Shown: positions 9,012-17,893, counted from the first letter of the stretch. The stretch is DNA of 64,000 nucleotides from Pseudanabaena mucicola str. Chao 1806 (GCF_030323025.1 NZ_CP097329.1:2838001-2902000), one strand, 5' to 3'. The notes: generated by a model from the letters alone, not told the origin. Program-made: numbers and translations.

Positions 9012-10862
9012 ATGGATATCTATCTCAATCAAAAACGGATTAAACTCAATCCTAAAAATGCGATCGGCAAGGGTGGCGAAGCGGATATCTATGATCTCAA
9101 AAACGGTAGGGTTCTCAAACTCTTCAAAACATCCGATCATCCTGATTATCAACTTCTCCCTCAAGAACAGTTAGCAGCTATAGCGAGATTGTCGATTCAT
9201 CAGCAAAAGTTACCTGCTTTTCCGAATAATCTACCTGAGAGAGTAATTAAACCTGAAATCTTTGCCACAGATAAACAGGGTATGATTTTGGGCTATACAA
9301 TGCCTTTTTTGCAGAATACTGTTCCACTTTTGAAATATAGTGATCGCGCTTACCGCAATACAAACGCCATTTCCCAGCAATTTGTAACTAGCCTATTTCA
9401 AGATCTCCATGAAACGGTTCTCAAAATTCATCAAGCAAATGTCACGATTGGTGACTTTAACGACTTGAATCTATTGGTTGCTCAGAATCAAGTTAATCTC
9501 ATAGATGCGGATTCCTTTCAGTTTGGGCAGTTTCCCTGTCAGGTATTTACAGCAAGATTTGTTGATCCGTTATTGTGCGATCGCAACACCAATCAACCAA
9601 TTCTCATCAGTCCGCATAATCCTGAATCCGATTGGTACGCCTTCACGGTGATGTTGATGCAGAGCCTTCTCTATGTCGATCCCTATGGTGGAGTATATAA
9701 GCCCAAATCGCAAGAATCTCAAATTCCTCATAGTGCCAGACCACTGCATAGAATTACTATCTTTCATCCTGATGTACGTTATCCCAAACCTGCAATTCCT
9801 TACAAGGTTCTATCTGATGATTTATTACACCATTTTCATAAATGCTTTGAAAAAGATTGGCGAGGAAATTTTCCTAAATCACTACTTGAATCAATGCGTT
9901 GGACAAAATGCAATCAATGTGGAATTGAACATTTAAGGACTACTTGCCCAATTTGTACACCTTTAATTGCAGTTCTCTCTCCTAACCCTAAGAAAGGATT
10001 AGAGGGTAAATGCAAGGTTATGCATATATTTAAAACCGAAGGTGTAATCCTGCAAGTCACTTTACAAAATAATTCTCTCAATTATCTCTATCACATTAAC
10101 CACGAATTCAAACGCGAAGACAACGCAATTTTATTGTCAGGAGAACTCGATGCTAATATTCAATTCACTATCTTTAATAAGTCCACAATCATTGCCAAAC
10201 AAGGGAAAGCACTTACGCTCAATCAAGGACAGTCGCAAGCGATCGCCGCCGATCTAATTCGAGCCAATTCCTTCTCTCGCTATTGGATTGATCAAGGGCA
10301 ATTACTCCGCGATGGCAAACTAGGAAATGGATATATCGGTGATATTCTCGAAGGACAAACACAATTTTGGATTGGTGAAACCTTTGGTTTTGGCTTCTAT
10401 CGTGCAGGGGTAATCAGTGTTGCTTTTACCTTTGATGCGAAGCGTTCAGGCATATGCGATCGCGTGAAAATCCCCCAAATTCAAGGAGAACTGATTGATA
10501 CAAATTGCGTCTTTAGCAATGACATCTGCTGGTTCTTCACCATCACCCAAGAGCAAGGCAATATCATTCATCGAGTTTCCGTATTGCGTCCTACAGGTGA
10601 GTTAGTTGCCACGCTTGCCGCACCTAAAGGAAATCTTGCATGGTTGACGAATATTCATGGATGCAGTGCGATCGCTAATTGGCTATTCGTTCCCACTGAT
10701 GAGGGTATCACTAGAGTTGAGGTAAACGATGGACAGATTATGATTACGAAAACTTTCCCTGAAACCGAACCCTATGTCGATAGTGGATGTTCTCTGATTG
10801 TCAGTTCACAAGGTATCTATGTGATTCACTGCCAAAAGATTGTGCAGTTACAGTTATCTTAA
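9012..10862 (+). CDS. Protein kinase-like protein with zinc ribbon and C-terminal repeat domain
   Basis: A 616-residue protein. Residues ~18-200 form a kinase-like fold: glycine loop IGKGGEADIY, lysine in VLKLFK, catalytic-loop-like IGDFNDLNLLV and metal-site-like NLIDADSFQ. Around residue 295 is a zinc ribbon (CNQCG..CPIC). The last ~280 residues are beta-rich with sequence suggestive of a propeller. This resembles the kinase partner of PP2C and vWA proteins in YegI/TerY-type triads. Catalytic residues look intact. It sits in the middle of the ADP-ribose-related run, 17 nt after copy 2 of the glycohydrolase and 32 nt before the hydrolase. Confidence 0.75.
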   Translation: MDIYLNQKRIKLNPKNAIGKGGEADIYDLKNGRVLKLFKTSDHPDYQLLPQEQLAAIARLSIHQQKLPAFPNNLPERVIKPEIFATDKQGMILGYTMPFLQNTVPLLKYSDRAYRNTNAISQQFVTSLFQDLHETVLKIHQANVTIGDFNDLNLLVAQNQVNLIDADSFQFGQFPCQVFTARFVDPLLCDRNTNQPILISPHNPESDWYAFTVMLMQSLLYVDPYGGVYKPKSQESQIPHSARPLHRITIFHPDVRYPKPAIPYKVLSDDLLHHFHKCFEKDWRGNFPKSLLESMRWTKCNQCGIEHLRTTCPICTPLIAVLSPNPKKGLEGKCKVMHIFKTEGVILQVTLQNNSLNYLYHINHEFKREDNAILLSGELDANIQFTIFNKSTIIAKQGKALTLNQGQSQAIAADLIRANSFSRYWIDQGQLLRDGKLGNGYIGDILEGQTQFWIGETFGFGFYRAGVISVAFTFDAKRSGICDRVKIPQIQGELIDTNCVFSNDICWFFTITQEQGNIIHRVSVLRPTGELVATLAAPKGNLAWLTNIHGCSAIANWLFVPTDEGITRVEVNDGQIMITKTFPETEPYVDSGCSLIVSSQGIYVIHCQKIVQLQLS

Positions 10863-10894
10863 ATAATTAGGAAATACTAATAGGAAATACTAAA

Positions 10895-11947
10895 ATGACT
10901 ACTCAACTTATTACCCAACTTCCCATCCCTGCCTTTTTTGATCGCCACAAAGTCAGCTCGGTATGGCGCGTTCCCTATCAAGATCGGGCGAACCAAGCCG
11001 AAGCATGGGCGAAACAACATGGCATTACTCCTGCTGCAAAGGATCGTAAAAAAATATGTCTAATGGCGATCGATGTGCAGAATACCTTTTGTATCCCCGA
11101 TCATGAGTTATATGTAGGTGGACGCTCTGGTACTGGTGCGATCGATGACAACGTGCGGCTTTGCGAATTTATCTATCGCAATCTCCACCATATCAGTGAA
11201 ATTGCGCCCACTATGGACACTCACACCGCCATGCAGATCTTCCATCCCATCTTTTGGATAAATGATGCGGGTGAACATCCCATTCCCAATGCGACTTCCA
11301 TCACCTTAGAAGATGTGCAGCAAGGTAAGTGGAAAGTAAATCCTGCGATCGCCTATAGTCTTGCCAAGGGTAATTACATGGCAATTCAGCGCCACGCCTT
11401 GCATTATGTCCAGAAGCTCAGTGATGAAGGCAAGTTTCCCCTCACCGTATGGGCGTACCACTCTATGCTCGGTGGCATCGGTCACGCTCTAGTTTCGGCT
11501 GTGGAAGAAGCGATGTTTTTCCATAATATTGCGAGGCATAGCCAGACAAACTTTGAGATTAAAGGCGGCAATCCTCTTACAGAGAACTATTCCGTCTTAC
11601 GTCCTGAAGTGATAGATGGAGCCGATGGCAGACCGATCGCCCAAAAGAATACGCGCTTCTTGAAAAGGTTGCTAGAGTTTGATGCCGTAATCATTGCAGG
11701 ACAAGCAAAAAGTCATTGCGTCGCATGGACAATTCAAGACCTGCTCAGCGAAATTCTCACCCACGATCCCAAACTTGCCAAAAAAGTCTATCTACTTGAA
11801 GATTGCACTTCGCCTGTCGTTGTTCCTAATGTGGTCGATTACACCGAACAAGCCGATGCTGCATTCAAGCGTTTTGCCGATGCAGGGATGTACTTGGTGA
11901 AATCCACAGATGCAATGGAAACTTGGACAGATCTCAATCTTGTGTAA
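10895..11947 (+). CDS. Nicotinamidase/isochorismatase-like cysteine hydrolase
   Basis: A 350-residue cysteine hydrolase, longer than bacterial PncA (~210). The catalytic Asp is in LMAIDVQNTFC and the nucleophile Cys in IIAGQAKSHCVAWT. The DTHTAMQIFHPIFW stretch gives the Asp-His-His metal site typical of nicotinamidases. Nicotinamidase converts nicotinamide to nicotinate for NAD salvage, which matches control by a neighbouring NrtR. Extra segments near residues 100-190 (EDVQQGKWKVNPA) could change specificity, so the substrate is uncertain. A GGAAATACTAA leader with weak ribosome site precedes the ATG. Confidence 0.75.
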   Translation: MTTQLITQLPIPAFFDRHKVSSVWRVPYQDRANQAEAWAKQHGITPAAKDRKKICLMAIDVQNTFCIPDHELYVGGRSGTGAIDDNVRLCEFIYRNLHHISEIAPTMDTHTAMQIFHPIFWINDAGEHPIPNATSITLEDVQQGKWKVNPAIAYSLAKGNYMAIQRHALHYVQKLSDEGKFPLTVWAYHSMLGGIGHALVSAVEEAMFFHNIARHSQTNFEIKGGNPLTENYSVLRPEVIDGADGRPIAQKNTRFLKRLLEFDAVIIAGQAKSHCVAWTIQDLLSEILTHDPKLAKKVYLLEDCTSPVVVPNVVDYTEQADAAFKRFADAGMYLVKSTDAMETWTDLNLV

Positions 11948-12007
11948 CAAGTTACTATCCAATGCATCACAACTCAAATACATTTGAATTTATAGGAGGT
12001 TAATCCC

Positions 12008-12169
12008 ATGATGAGTATTAATCTTGATGCTGAAACAGAAAGCTATTTAATCGCAATTCTTGCTCAAGAAAAAACTACCAGTTCTGAATTAATTGAACGA
12101 TTGCTCAGAGAATATCTAGAATCTATCCAACCGAAAAAGAATTTCCTAGAACGTTTATTATCCCTGTAA
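12008..12169 (+). CDS. Small ribbon-helix-helix-like protein
   Basis: A 53-residue protein (MMSINLDAETESYLIAILAQ..) with a strong AGGAGG ribosome site at 11994-11999, eight bases before the ATG. The pattern, a short strand followed by two helices containing SSELIERLLREYLES, is that of ribbon-helix-helix DNA-binding proteins or antitoxins. No toxin follows. It lies between the hydrolase and vWA genes of the cluster and may be an extra regulator or a leftover antitoxin. Confidence 0.55.
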   Translation: MMSINLDAETESYLIAILAQEKTTSSELIERLLREYLESIQPKKNFLERLLSL

Positions 12170-12290
12170 TTATTCCTGTAGGAGCAGATCATTCCTGTCA
12201 CAGTTTATAAATTTTCAAATTATCTCAATACAGGAATGCTCTGCCTAAGCAGAGTGGGTTTAGCATTTGCAGATCAATATTCAATATTTA

Positions 12291-12378
12291 GGACTTACGC
12301 ATTGGGTAGACGTGATGCGGGCAAAGCCCTCATCACGTCTACCTCAAGCCTAATAAATTCGTTCGGTTTGCGTAAGTC
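12291..12378 (+). repeat. Hairpin repeat family A, copy 1
   Basis: Begins GGACTTACGCATTGGGTAGA and ends TTTGCGTAAGTC. A central stem (GACGTGATGCGGGC, loop, matching arm) resembles copies at 13293 and 17700, but the stem bases differ with compensating changes. It lies in the 294-nt gap before the vWA start. Confidence 0.8.
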
Positions 12379-12463
12379 GTGTTTTCCAGATTGTGGCACA
12401 AATGCTAAATATCTAAAGATCAAATTCATCTCACCAATTACCCATCACCAGTTACCAACTACC

Positions 12464-13237
12464 ATGACTAACATTAATGATCTCTTTCAATCTGCATTAG
12501 ATGATGGAAGCATTTCCAATGAATCTTTGCAAGCACTCACAGTTTATGATCTCGGCGCACAAATCCAAGCAGGGCTTGGTATCCATGTAGATGATGTGAT
12601 GTCCAGCGAAGTTGTGCTAGTAACAATCATGCCCGATGATTCTGGCTCGATTCAATATGCTGGCAATGCTCAAGCCGTGCGTGGCGGACATAATTCTGTA
12701 ATTGACGCGCTGATTTCTTCGCAACAACAGGATAATATTCTCATTCACAATCGTTATCTGAATGGAACTATTCTCTATCCCTACTGCCCGATCGCACAGG
12801 CAATCAGGATGGATACGAAAAACTATCATCCCAATCAAGGTACACCCCTTTACGATCAGACGGTGATTTTATTGGGAACGGTATTAGCAAAAGCGCAAGA
12901 ATTCTCCGATAATGGTGTACCAGTGCGGACAGTTACCCTCATTATTACTGATGGTGATGATTGTCATTCGACTCGCCATAGTGCTAAAGATGTAGCAGCG
13001 ATTGCTAAGGATATGTTACGAATGGAAAATCACATTATTGCGGCGATGGGTATTGATGACGGATCTACCAACTTTGGTCAGGTATTCAAAGAAATGGGCA
13101 TCCATGATGAATGGATTCTCACGACTGCCAATAGTGATGGCGAAATTCGCAAAGCTTTTCAAGTCTTTTCGCAATCGGCAATGCGAGCCAGTCAGAGCAC
13201 AACAAACTTTAATTCTTTGGGAGGATTTGGTGGCTAG
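12464..13237 (+). CDS. vWA-domain protein (TerY/YegL-like)
   Basis: A 257-residue protein starting MTNINDLFQSAL. The frame is open further upstream, but that part consists of a hairpin repeat, so the ATG at 12464 is chosen. A von Willebrand A fold is indicated by a MIDAS-like MPDDSGSIQYAGN near residue 56, the conserved threonine region (NQGTPLYDQ) and LIITDGDDCHS. The C-terminus is Ser/Gly-rich (SLGGFGG). vWA proteins of this class pair with PP2C and kinase proteins; both are encoded upstream on the same strand. It might be transcribed with the cluster or separately. Confidence 0.8.
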   Translation: MTNINDLFQSALDDGSISNESLQALTVYDLGAQIQAGLGIHVDDVMSSEVVLVTIMPDDSGSIQYAGNAQAVRGGHNSVIDALISSQQQDNILIHNRYLNGTILYPYCPIAQAIRMDTKNYHPNQGTPLYDQTVILLGTVLAKAQEFSDNGVPVRTVTLIITDGDDCHSTRHSAKDVAAIAKDMLRMENHIIAAMGIDDGSTNFGQVFKEMGIHDEWILTTANSDGEIRKAFQVFSQSAMRASQSTTNFNSLGGFGG

Positions 13238-13292
13238 AAAGCGAGGGGGCTTAAGCCCCTATTGCTTCTGGCTAATCAATTTCTAGAATAGT

Positions 13293-13383
13293 AGGACTTA
13301 CGCATTGGGTAGATGTGGTGCGGGCGAAGCCCGCACCACATCTACCCAATGCGTAATAAATTCGTTCGGTTTGCGTGAGTCCT
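13293..13383 (+). repeat. Hairpin repeat family A, copy 2
   Basis: A 91-bp element from AGGACTTACGC to GCGTGAGTCCT. It holds a near-perfect inner stem (ATTGGGTAGATGTGGTGCGGGC with its complement) and is nearly the complement of copy 3 at 17700-17790. Confidence 0.85.
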
Positions 13384-13568
13384 ATATAGCATTGAGTAAT
13401 GGTGTTACTAATGGTGATGGGGAACCTCTTAAATCTTTTTCTTGGAACATACGCAGAAATTGGTAAGCGCTCCATCAATATCAAGAAAAAGGAATATTTT
13501 TTCTATGAGTATAGATCGTAAAAGCAAGATAAGGTAAGACTTAGAGAAAAAAAGCTTTTGATTTTTTC

Positions 13569-15041
13569 TTAATCGATTTCATTGGCAAATACTGTTGCGA
13601 TCGCCTGTTTTGCATCGCTGCGAAATTCCCTGACATTCACACGACTGAGTAAAAATACAGCGACAATCATAACCGCAGCCTCACAAACAAATACAAAGCT
13701 ATAGGCTAAGGAATTAGAATCACTGAATATCTTCTTTCCAATATCTAACACCACGCCACCTGTAACTGTCGCTAACCCTCTGGCGATCGCCTGAGATAAA
13801 CCCCAAGCACCGACAAAGGTTCCCGCAGTTTCGGCGGCTGTTAAGTCAAGCATGAGACTCAATGCACCCGCAGTCGTAATACCTGACGAGAAGCCAAACA
13901 GAGCAAGAGAAGCTTGCAAAGCCCAAGTCTTTTGGATAAAACCAGATACTAGTAACAGAACACAACTCACTGCCACTAGATAGCAACCTAATCTCGTAGA
14001 ATTCTCCTTACCGAGTTTAGGAACTACTAAAAATCCCGAAGAACTAAGTCCTATTAAAGTCCCCGTGCCAAAAGCCGCATTGAGTTGAGTGGTCGCACAA
14101 ATACTCATGCCAAATACTGCGCCGCCAAAGGGTTCCATAATCGCATCTTGCATAAAAATGCCAATAGTCATCATCAGCAAAAATGAGAAGAATAAACCCG
14201 TTTGTTTGCTTGCAGTCAAAACCTGTAAAGCCCTGCTAAGACTAAGTTTATCCTCGGTCGCATTCGTTCCATTGAGAATATGATTTTGAGCAACTCGTAA
14301 CTTATAACGCGAATACTTCTGTTCTATACCATAGGTCGCAAAAAAAGACATGCCAACTACAGCAGCAGGAATAATTAGAAAGACAGAATTAATCGCTTTT
14401 TGGAGTTGAGCAAGGCGATCGCTATTAGCAAAAATCGAAATATTGCTGGGCGGCGCTTCGGTACAGGGTAGCAATCTCGAAACGGCGATCGCCCCAATCA
14501 CAATTCCCACCATCAGCATCGACCATACGATTCCCACTAATTTGGATCGCTCCTCTTCGTCAGAGATATCCACTAATAAAGCCGCAAAGGGAGTGGAACT
14601 AAAACTAATAGCCATCCCATAGATGGCAAACGTTGCACCTAAAGCGATCGCCCATCCATAAGTAATGCCATTCCAACCAATCGCATGGACACTGCGCCCT
14701 AATTGCCACATCACCTGTGTCGTCAAGAAGGCAACTAGAGCGAATACTATTGCACCAATCCATACATAGCCTGAACGATGGGTTCCAAAAATAGTTTTAG
14801 CATCGGAAGTTTGTCCAAACCAAATGCGAGTTGGCGAAACAAACAGAGGCATAGCAATAAATGCGGCGGCAAGGGTGGCAGGAATTGTTAACTCATTAAT
14901 CATCAACCTATTAAGTAACCCTGCAATCAACAAGGACATAATGCCTAAGCCCATCTGAAATAGACCAATCCGAAACATCTGGATCAGTGGCAATTTAGGC
15001 GGTAATTCCTCGAAATTTATGGCATCAACTTGGTTATTCAT
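13569..15041 (-). CDS. BCH2/PucC-family chlorophyll transporter-like MFS protein
   Basis: A 490-residue membrane protein with about 12 hydrophobic segments. The N-terminal LPLIQMFRIGLFQMGLGIM and GLLNRLMINEL segments, RIWFGQTSDAK and FGTHRSGYVW are typical of the PucC/LhaA/BCH2 family of the major facilitator superfamily. In phototrophs such proteins are linked to (bacterio)chlorophyll delivery and antenna assembly. The cyanobacterial members' exact cargo is not settled. ATG at 15041; no close operon partner. Confidence 0.85.
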   Translation of the reverse strand: MNNQVDAINFEELPPKLPLIQMFRIGLFQMGLGIMSLLIAGLLNRLMINELTIPATLAAAFIAMPLFVSPTRIWFGQTSDAKTIFGTHRSGYVWIGAIVFALVAFLTTQVMWQLGRSVHAIGWNGITYGWAIALGATFAIYGMAISFSSTPFAALLVDISDEEERSKLVGIVWSMLMVGIVIGAIAVSRLLPCTEAPPSNISIFANSDRLAQLQKAINSVFLIIPAAVVGMSFFATYGIEQKYSRYKLRVAQNHILNGTNATEDKLSLSRALQVLTASKQTGLFFSFLLMMTIGIFMQDAIMEPFGGAVFGMSICATTQLNAAFGTGTLIGLSSSGFLVVPKLGKENSTRLGCYLVAVSCVLLLVSGFIQKTWALQASLALFGFSSGITTAGALSLMLDLTAAETAGTFVGAWGLSQAIARGLATVTGGVVLDIGKKIFSDSNSLAYSFVFVCEAAVMIVAVFLLSRVNVREFRSDAKQAIATVFANEID

Positions 15042-15121
15042 CTTTTAAAATTGCAATAAAAAAATTAAATCGTTCTGGATGATTTTCTCAGTCAATGAAT
15101 ATCTTTTGGAAAAGCTCAAAT

Positions 15122-15165
15122 CTTGTATATAGCTATTTGCTTTAGCGAAAATAGCTATATACAAG
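15122..15165. repeat. Long perfect hairpin
   Basis: 17-bp perfect stem (CTTGTATATAGCTATTT and complement) with a 10-nt loop, in the 264-nt gap between the transporter start and the fibrillin stop. No U-run follows, so it may be a repeat or processing site rather than a terminator. Confidence 0.6.
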
Positions 15166-15305
15166 AGTCTATGCAGAGAAACTATCACAAAAGATGAATA
15201 TGGCTGGACAGCGATCATGTGGACATGGGACGGTAAGTATGAAGAAACCGTAGCAATTTTACGAAGCGCTTCCCGTGAATAAAAAAGAGCGCTTTGCAAT
15301 CTTTT

Positions 15306-15899
15306 TTATACTTTTCTTAAAACAAACAAATTTCCTTCATTGCCGCGACCAATGCGTAAGTCTTGATCTATATAAGTAGTTTCCAGCCAGCCCTTTTGAT
15401 CTTCGCGCTTAATTTGAAAATCGATCGCTAATAATTTCTTAGGTAATCGTAAAGTCTCAATAAAGCTATTCACATCCTGATAACCTATCAAAGTTTGCGA
15501 ACCAGCCACTAAACGCTCAAAATTTACCTTAACCCGTTTCTCATTCACCACTGAGAAATTGGCACAGACACTAACTAATCCACTAAGCCATGGCAAACCC
15601 TTAACTTCAGCAACATTAAAGATTTTGCCCTCAGAGACTCGCAAGCACTGATAGATATTGCCTAGTTTATAAAGTGGCAAGCGATCAATCCCTAAAAGCT
15701 CTTGACTGGTCGTAAAGAGCAGTAACCAATTACCATCTAGCAAATCAGGGTTTTGAGTTGGAGCAGGCGTGGGATTTAACTCTTCGAGATAGGCAACTGC
15801 CGAAAAAATGGCTTTGCGCTGATCCTCTGTCATTTTTAAACCGCGATTCACAGGGGCGATCGCATTGAGGAGATTTGCTTTGCGAGTAGTACTAGTCAT
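15306..15899 (-). CDS. PAP/fibrillin family protein
   Basis: A 197-residue protein with the plastid lipid-associated protein pattern: an N-terminal helix pair, then LLDGNWLLLFTTSQELLG (the family's W-L/F-TTS signature) and a lipocalin-like strand-rich remainder ending GRGNEGNLFVLRK. Fibrillins bind hydrophobic molecules at thylakoids and plastoglobules and are linked to photoprotection; the role in cyanobacteria is inferred from the family. ATG at 15899, downstream of the L36 gene on the same strand. Confidence 0.88.
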   Translation of the reverse strand: MTSTTRKANLLNAIAPVNRGLKMTEDQRKAIFSAVAYLEELNPTPAPTQNPDLLDGNWLLLFTTSQELLGIDRLPLYKLGNIYQCLRVSEGKIFNVAEVKGLPWLSGLVSVCANFSVVNEKRVKVNFERLVAGSQTLIGYQDVNSFIETLRLPKKLLAIDFQIKREDQKGWLETTYIDQDLRIGRGNEGNLFVLRKV

Positions 15900-15912
15900 G
15901 AGACTATTCTAC

Positions 15913-15948
15913 AAAAAAAGAGAGATCGCTAAGCGATCTCTCTTTTTT
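15913..15948 (-). terminator. Hairpin terminator after rpmJ
   Basis: A stem of GAGAGATCGCT with its complement, flanked by A and T runs on both sides, lies between the rpmJ stop and the fibrillin start. It fits intrinsic termination in either direction. Confidence 0.75.
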
Positions 15949-15971
15949 GATAAATAACGACAAGTCGCTGA

Positions 15972-16097
15972 TTATCCTTGACGAGCTTTGAACTTTGGGT
16001 TTGTCTTACAAATGACATATATTCTGCCGCGACGACGTACAATTTTGCAGTCCTTATGGCGAGTTTTTGCCGATCTGAGGGAGCTAACAACTTTCAT
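15972..16097 (-). CDS. rpmJ: Ribosomal protein bL36, zinc-free (C-minus) type
   Basis: A 41-residue protein, [18 protein letters not shown].. followed by [18 protein letters not shown]. This is the YkgM-like, type B form of L36. It keeps only two cysteines and lacks the CxxC..C..H zinc site of the canonical form. In other bacteria zinc-free L36 replaces the zinc form under zinc shortage and is Zur-controlled. I see no Zur box directly upstream here. The gene was too short for routine ORF cut-offs. Confidence 0.9.
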   Translation of the reverse strand: MKVVSSLRSAKTRHKDCKIVRRRGRIYVICKTNPKFKARQG

Positions 16098-16359
16098 GGA
16101 TTAATCCCTAACGTTTACTTATAATGAAAATTTTTCACACGGCTTACAATTCTAACATAATTTTGGGCACAAGAATGAAGTCATAATTTTAGGGAAACGC
16201 TTCTCGTCAATACATCCCATGTTTTATAGTGCCGCTAAGCAACATCACAAAAATTTCTACGGGCAGTTTATTTAGAGTTTTAAAGTGTGCATTTATTCAA
16301 TCCAATGCTATGCTTGCAGCATAAATTTCCCAACATCAATATTAAATTTTATTCTTGTA

Positions 16360-17475
16360 ATGCTGCATCCAACTGCCATTCCTTACTTGGTCGCCTTTGC
16401 AGTATCTGCGATCGTGGTGTGGCTGAGTACTCCGATTATTCGCTATTTCGGACTCAAAGCAGGATTAGTAGATAAGCCTAACCATCGCAAGATGCATACA
16501 ACGCCTGTAGTACGTGTTGGCGGCATAGCAATTTTTATAGGAAGCGTCACCGCCCTTCTATTAGTCTGGGCTGGTGGATATTTTGGAATATTGCCACAAA
16601 ATAGGGAATATGAAGTTTGGGGTGTCACAATTGGTGGAGCAGCCTTTTTCTTAATTGGATTTGCTGATGATTTATTTAACCTGCCACCATTACCACGCTT
16701 AATTGCTCAGTTAGCTGTATCCGCCGCCGCTTGGCGCGTGGGTGTGCGTATTGACTTTATCTCAATACCATTTTGGGGAATTATCAAGTTTGGCTGGTTT
16801 AGCTTGCCAATTACAATGGTGTGGCTTTCGGGTATGGCAAATGCGATCAATTGGTTGGATGGTTTGGATGGACTTGCCGCAGGTGTTTCGACGATCGCTG
16901 CAGCCGTAATTCTAATCACCAGTCTCTTTATGAATCAACCTGCTGCTGCTTTGATTGCAGCAGCCCTTGCAGGAGGATGTTTAGGTTTTTTGCGCTATAA
17001 CTTTAAGCCCAAAAGTTCGGCGGAAATTTTCATGGGTGATGGGGGCGCTTACTTTTTGGGATTCACTCTTGCTGGCGTAAGTGTAATCGGTCTAGTCAAA
17101 GCGGTAGCAACCGTGGCACTAATCATGCCCTATATGATTTTAGCTGTACCAATTGTAGACGCGACGGCTGTAATTTTACAGCGTATTGGTAGAGGTGAGT
17201 CACCAATGGCGGCAGGAAAGCAGCATTTGCATCATCGTCTAGTTCAGGCAGGTGTATCAAAACGACTCACGGTTCTATTTATCTATGCCCTGACGCTGTG
17301 GGTTGGTAGTATTGCGATGGCGATTTCTGGAATGCCTGCGGGGGGAACCTATGCGGCAATTAGTACTTTGCTGATGATCTATGCTTGCTGGAAAGTATGG
17401 CAAAGAATTAGAGCGAAAGAATTGCGATCGCAACAAGAGAAATCTGCTCAAGCCTCTCAACTAAGTGAACGCTAA
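16360..17475 (+). CDS. Undecaprenyl-phosphate GlcNAc-1-phosphate transferase (WecA/TagO-like)
   Basis: A 371-residue integral membrane protein with about 10-11 TM segments. Family motifs are visible: DKPNHRKMHTTPVVRVGG near the N-terminus, FADDLFNLPPLPRL (Asp pair for magnesium), MANAINWLDGLDGLAAG, IFMGDGGAYFLG and KQHLHHRL. The enzyme moves GlcNAc-1-P from UDP-GlcNAc to undecaprenyl phosphate, starting surface-polysaccharide synthesis. ATG at 16360 (MLHPTAIP) is preferred to an in-frame GTG/ATG at 16285, because the family starts there. A terminator follows directly. Confidence 0.85.
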   Translation: MLHPTAIPYLVAFAVSAIVVWLSTPIIRYFGLKAGLVDKPNHRKMHTTPVVRVGGIAIFIGSVTALLLVWAGGYFGILPQNREYEVWGVTIGGAAFFLIGFADDLFNLPPLPRLIAQLAVSAAAWRVGVRIDFISIPFWGIIKFGWFSLPITMVWLSGMANAINWLDGLDGLAAGVSTIAAAVILITSLFMNQPAAALIAAALAGGCLGFLRYNFKPKSSAEIFMGDGGAYFLGFTLAGVSVIGLVKAVATVALIMPYMILAVPIVDATAVILQRIGRGESPMAAGKQHLHHRLVQAGVSKRLTVLFIYALTLWVGSIAMAISGMPAGGTYAAISTLLMIYACWKVWQRIRAKELRSQQEKSAQASQLSER

Positions 17476-17511
17476 AAAAGAGAGTCTCTGTCAAGTATTG
17501 ACTCTCTTTTT
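17475..17511 (+). terminator. Rho-independent terminator
   Basis: AAAAAGAGAGTC pairs with GACTCTCTTTTT around a 13-nt loop immediately after the transferase stop codon. Confidence 0.85.
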
Positions 17512-17516
17512 GTAGA

Positions 17517-17560
17517 ACTCATGAACAACATTGCTTTAAAAAGCAATGTTGTTCATGAGT
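17517..17560. repeat. Long hairpin
   Basis: ACTCATGAACAACATTGCTT pairs perfectly with its complement over 20 bp with a tiny loop; it follows the terminator and has no gene of its own. Part of a gene-free stretch (17512-17939) filled with hairpins and repeats. Confidence 0.7.
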
Positions 17561-17642
17561 CGCTTTCAACTTAACTCCCTCAAGAAAAGTGCTATATTTT
17601 GTGCCACCATTAGGCAGATTTCAAATGATTATGTACTCATTT

Positions 17643-17684
17643 GGGTAGTGCTACAAAGCAATTTTTTACATTGCATGACTACCC
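17643..17684 (+). repeat. Repeat family B, internally deleted copy
   Basis: GGGTAGTGCTACAAAGCAAT joined to ACATTGCATGACTACCC. These are the two ends of the family B element seen at 19358 and 25521 with the middle missing. Confidence 0.7.
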
Positions 17685-17699
17685 TCATTTGAAATCAAT

Positions 17700-17790
17700 A
17701 GGACTTACGCAAACCGAACGAATTTATTACGCATTGGGTAGATTTGGTGCGGGCTTCGCCCGCACCAAATCTACCCAATGCGTAAGTCCT
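17700..17790 (-). repeat. Hairpin repeat family A, copy 3
   Basis: 91 bp, opposite orientation to copy 2. It has the same ends (AGGACTTACGC / GCGTAAGTCCT) and the same tail (AATAAATTCGTTCGGTTTGC on the complement), with a compensated base change in the central stem. Confidence 0.85.
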
Positions 17791-17815
17791 AATCAAAAAC
17801 AATCAAGATAAGTGT

Positions 17816-17893
17816 TATAGTTTTCATTTTGCTTACAGCAAAACGAAAACTATAATAAATTAAAACATTAGAGGCAGTGCTAAGCACTGCCTC
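17816..17893. terminator. Two adjacent hairpins, possible terminators
   Basis: TATAGTTTTCATTTTGC pairs with its near-complement (17816-17854), and GAGGCAGTGC pairs with GCACTGCCTC (17871-17893). They lie after the end of the minus-strand secreted-protein gene and could end its transcript. Confidence 0.45.

Noticed and set aside
12236-12463. Long in-frame N-terminal extension of the vWA protein
   Set aside because: It is made of repeat family A and non-coding leader; the family start is at MTNINDLF.
15045-15299. 84-codon open frame between the transporter and fibrillin genes
   Set aside because: It runs through the 17-bp hairpin and shows no protein-like pattern.
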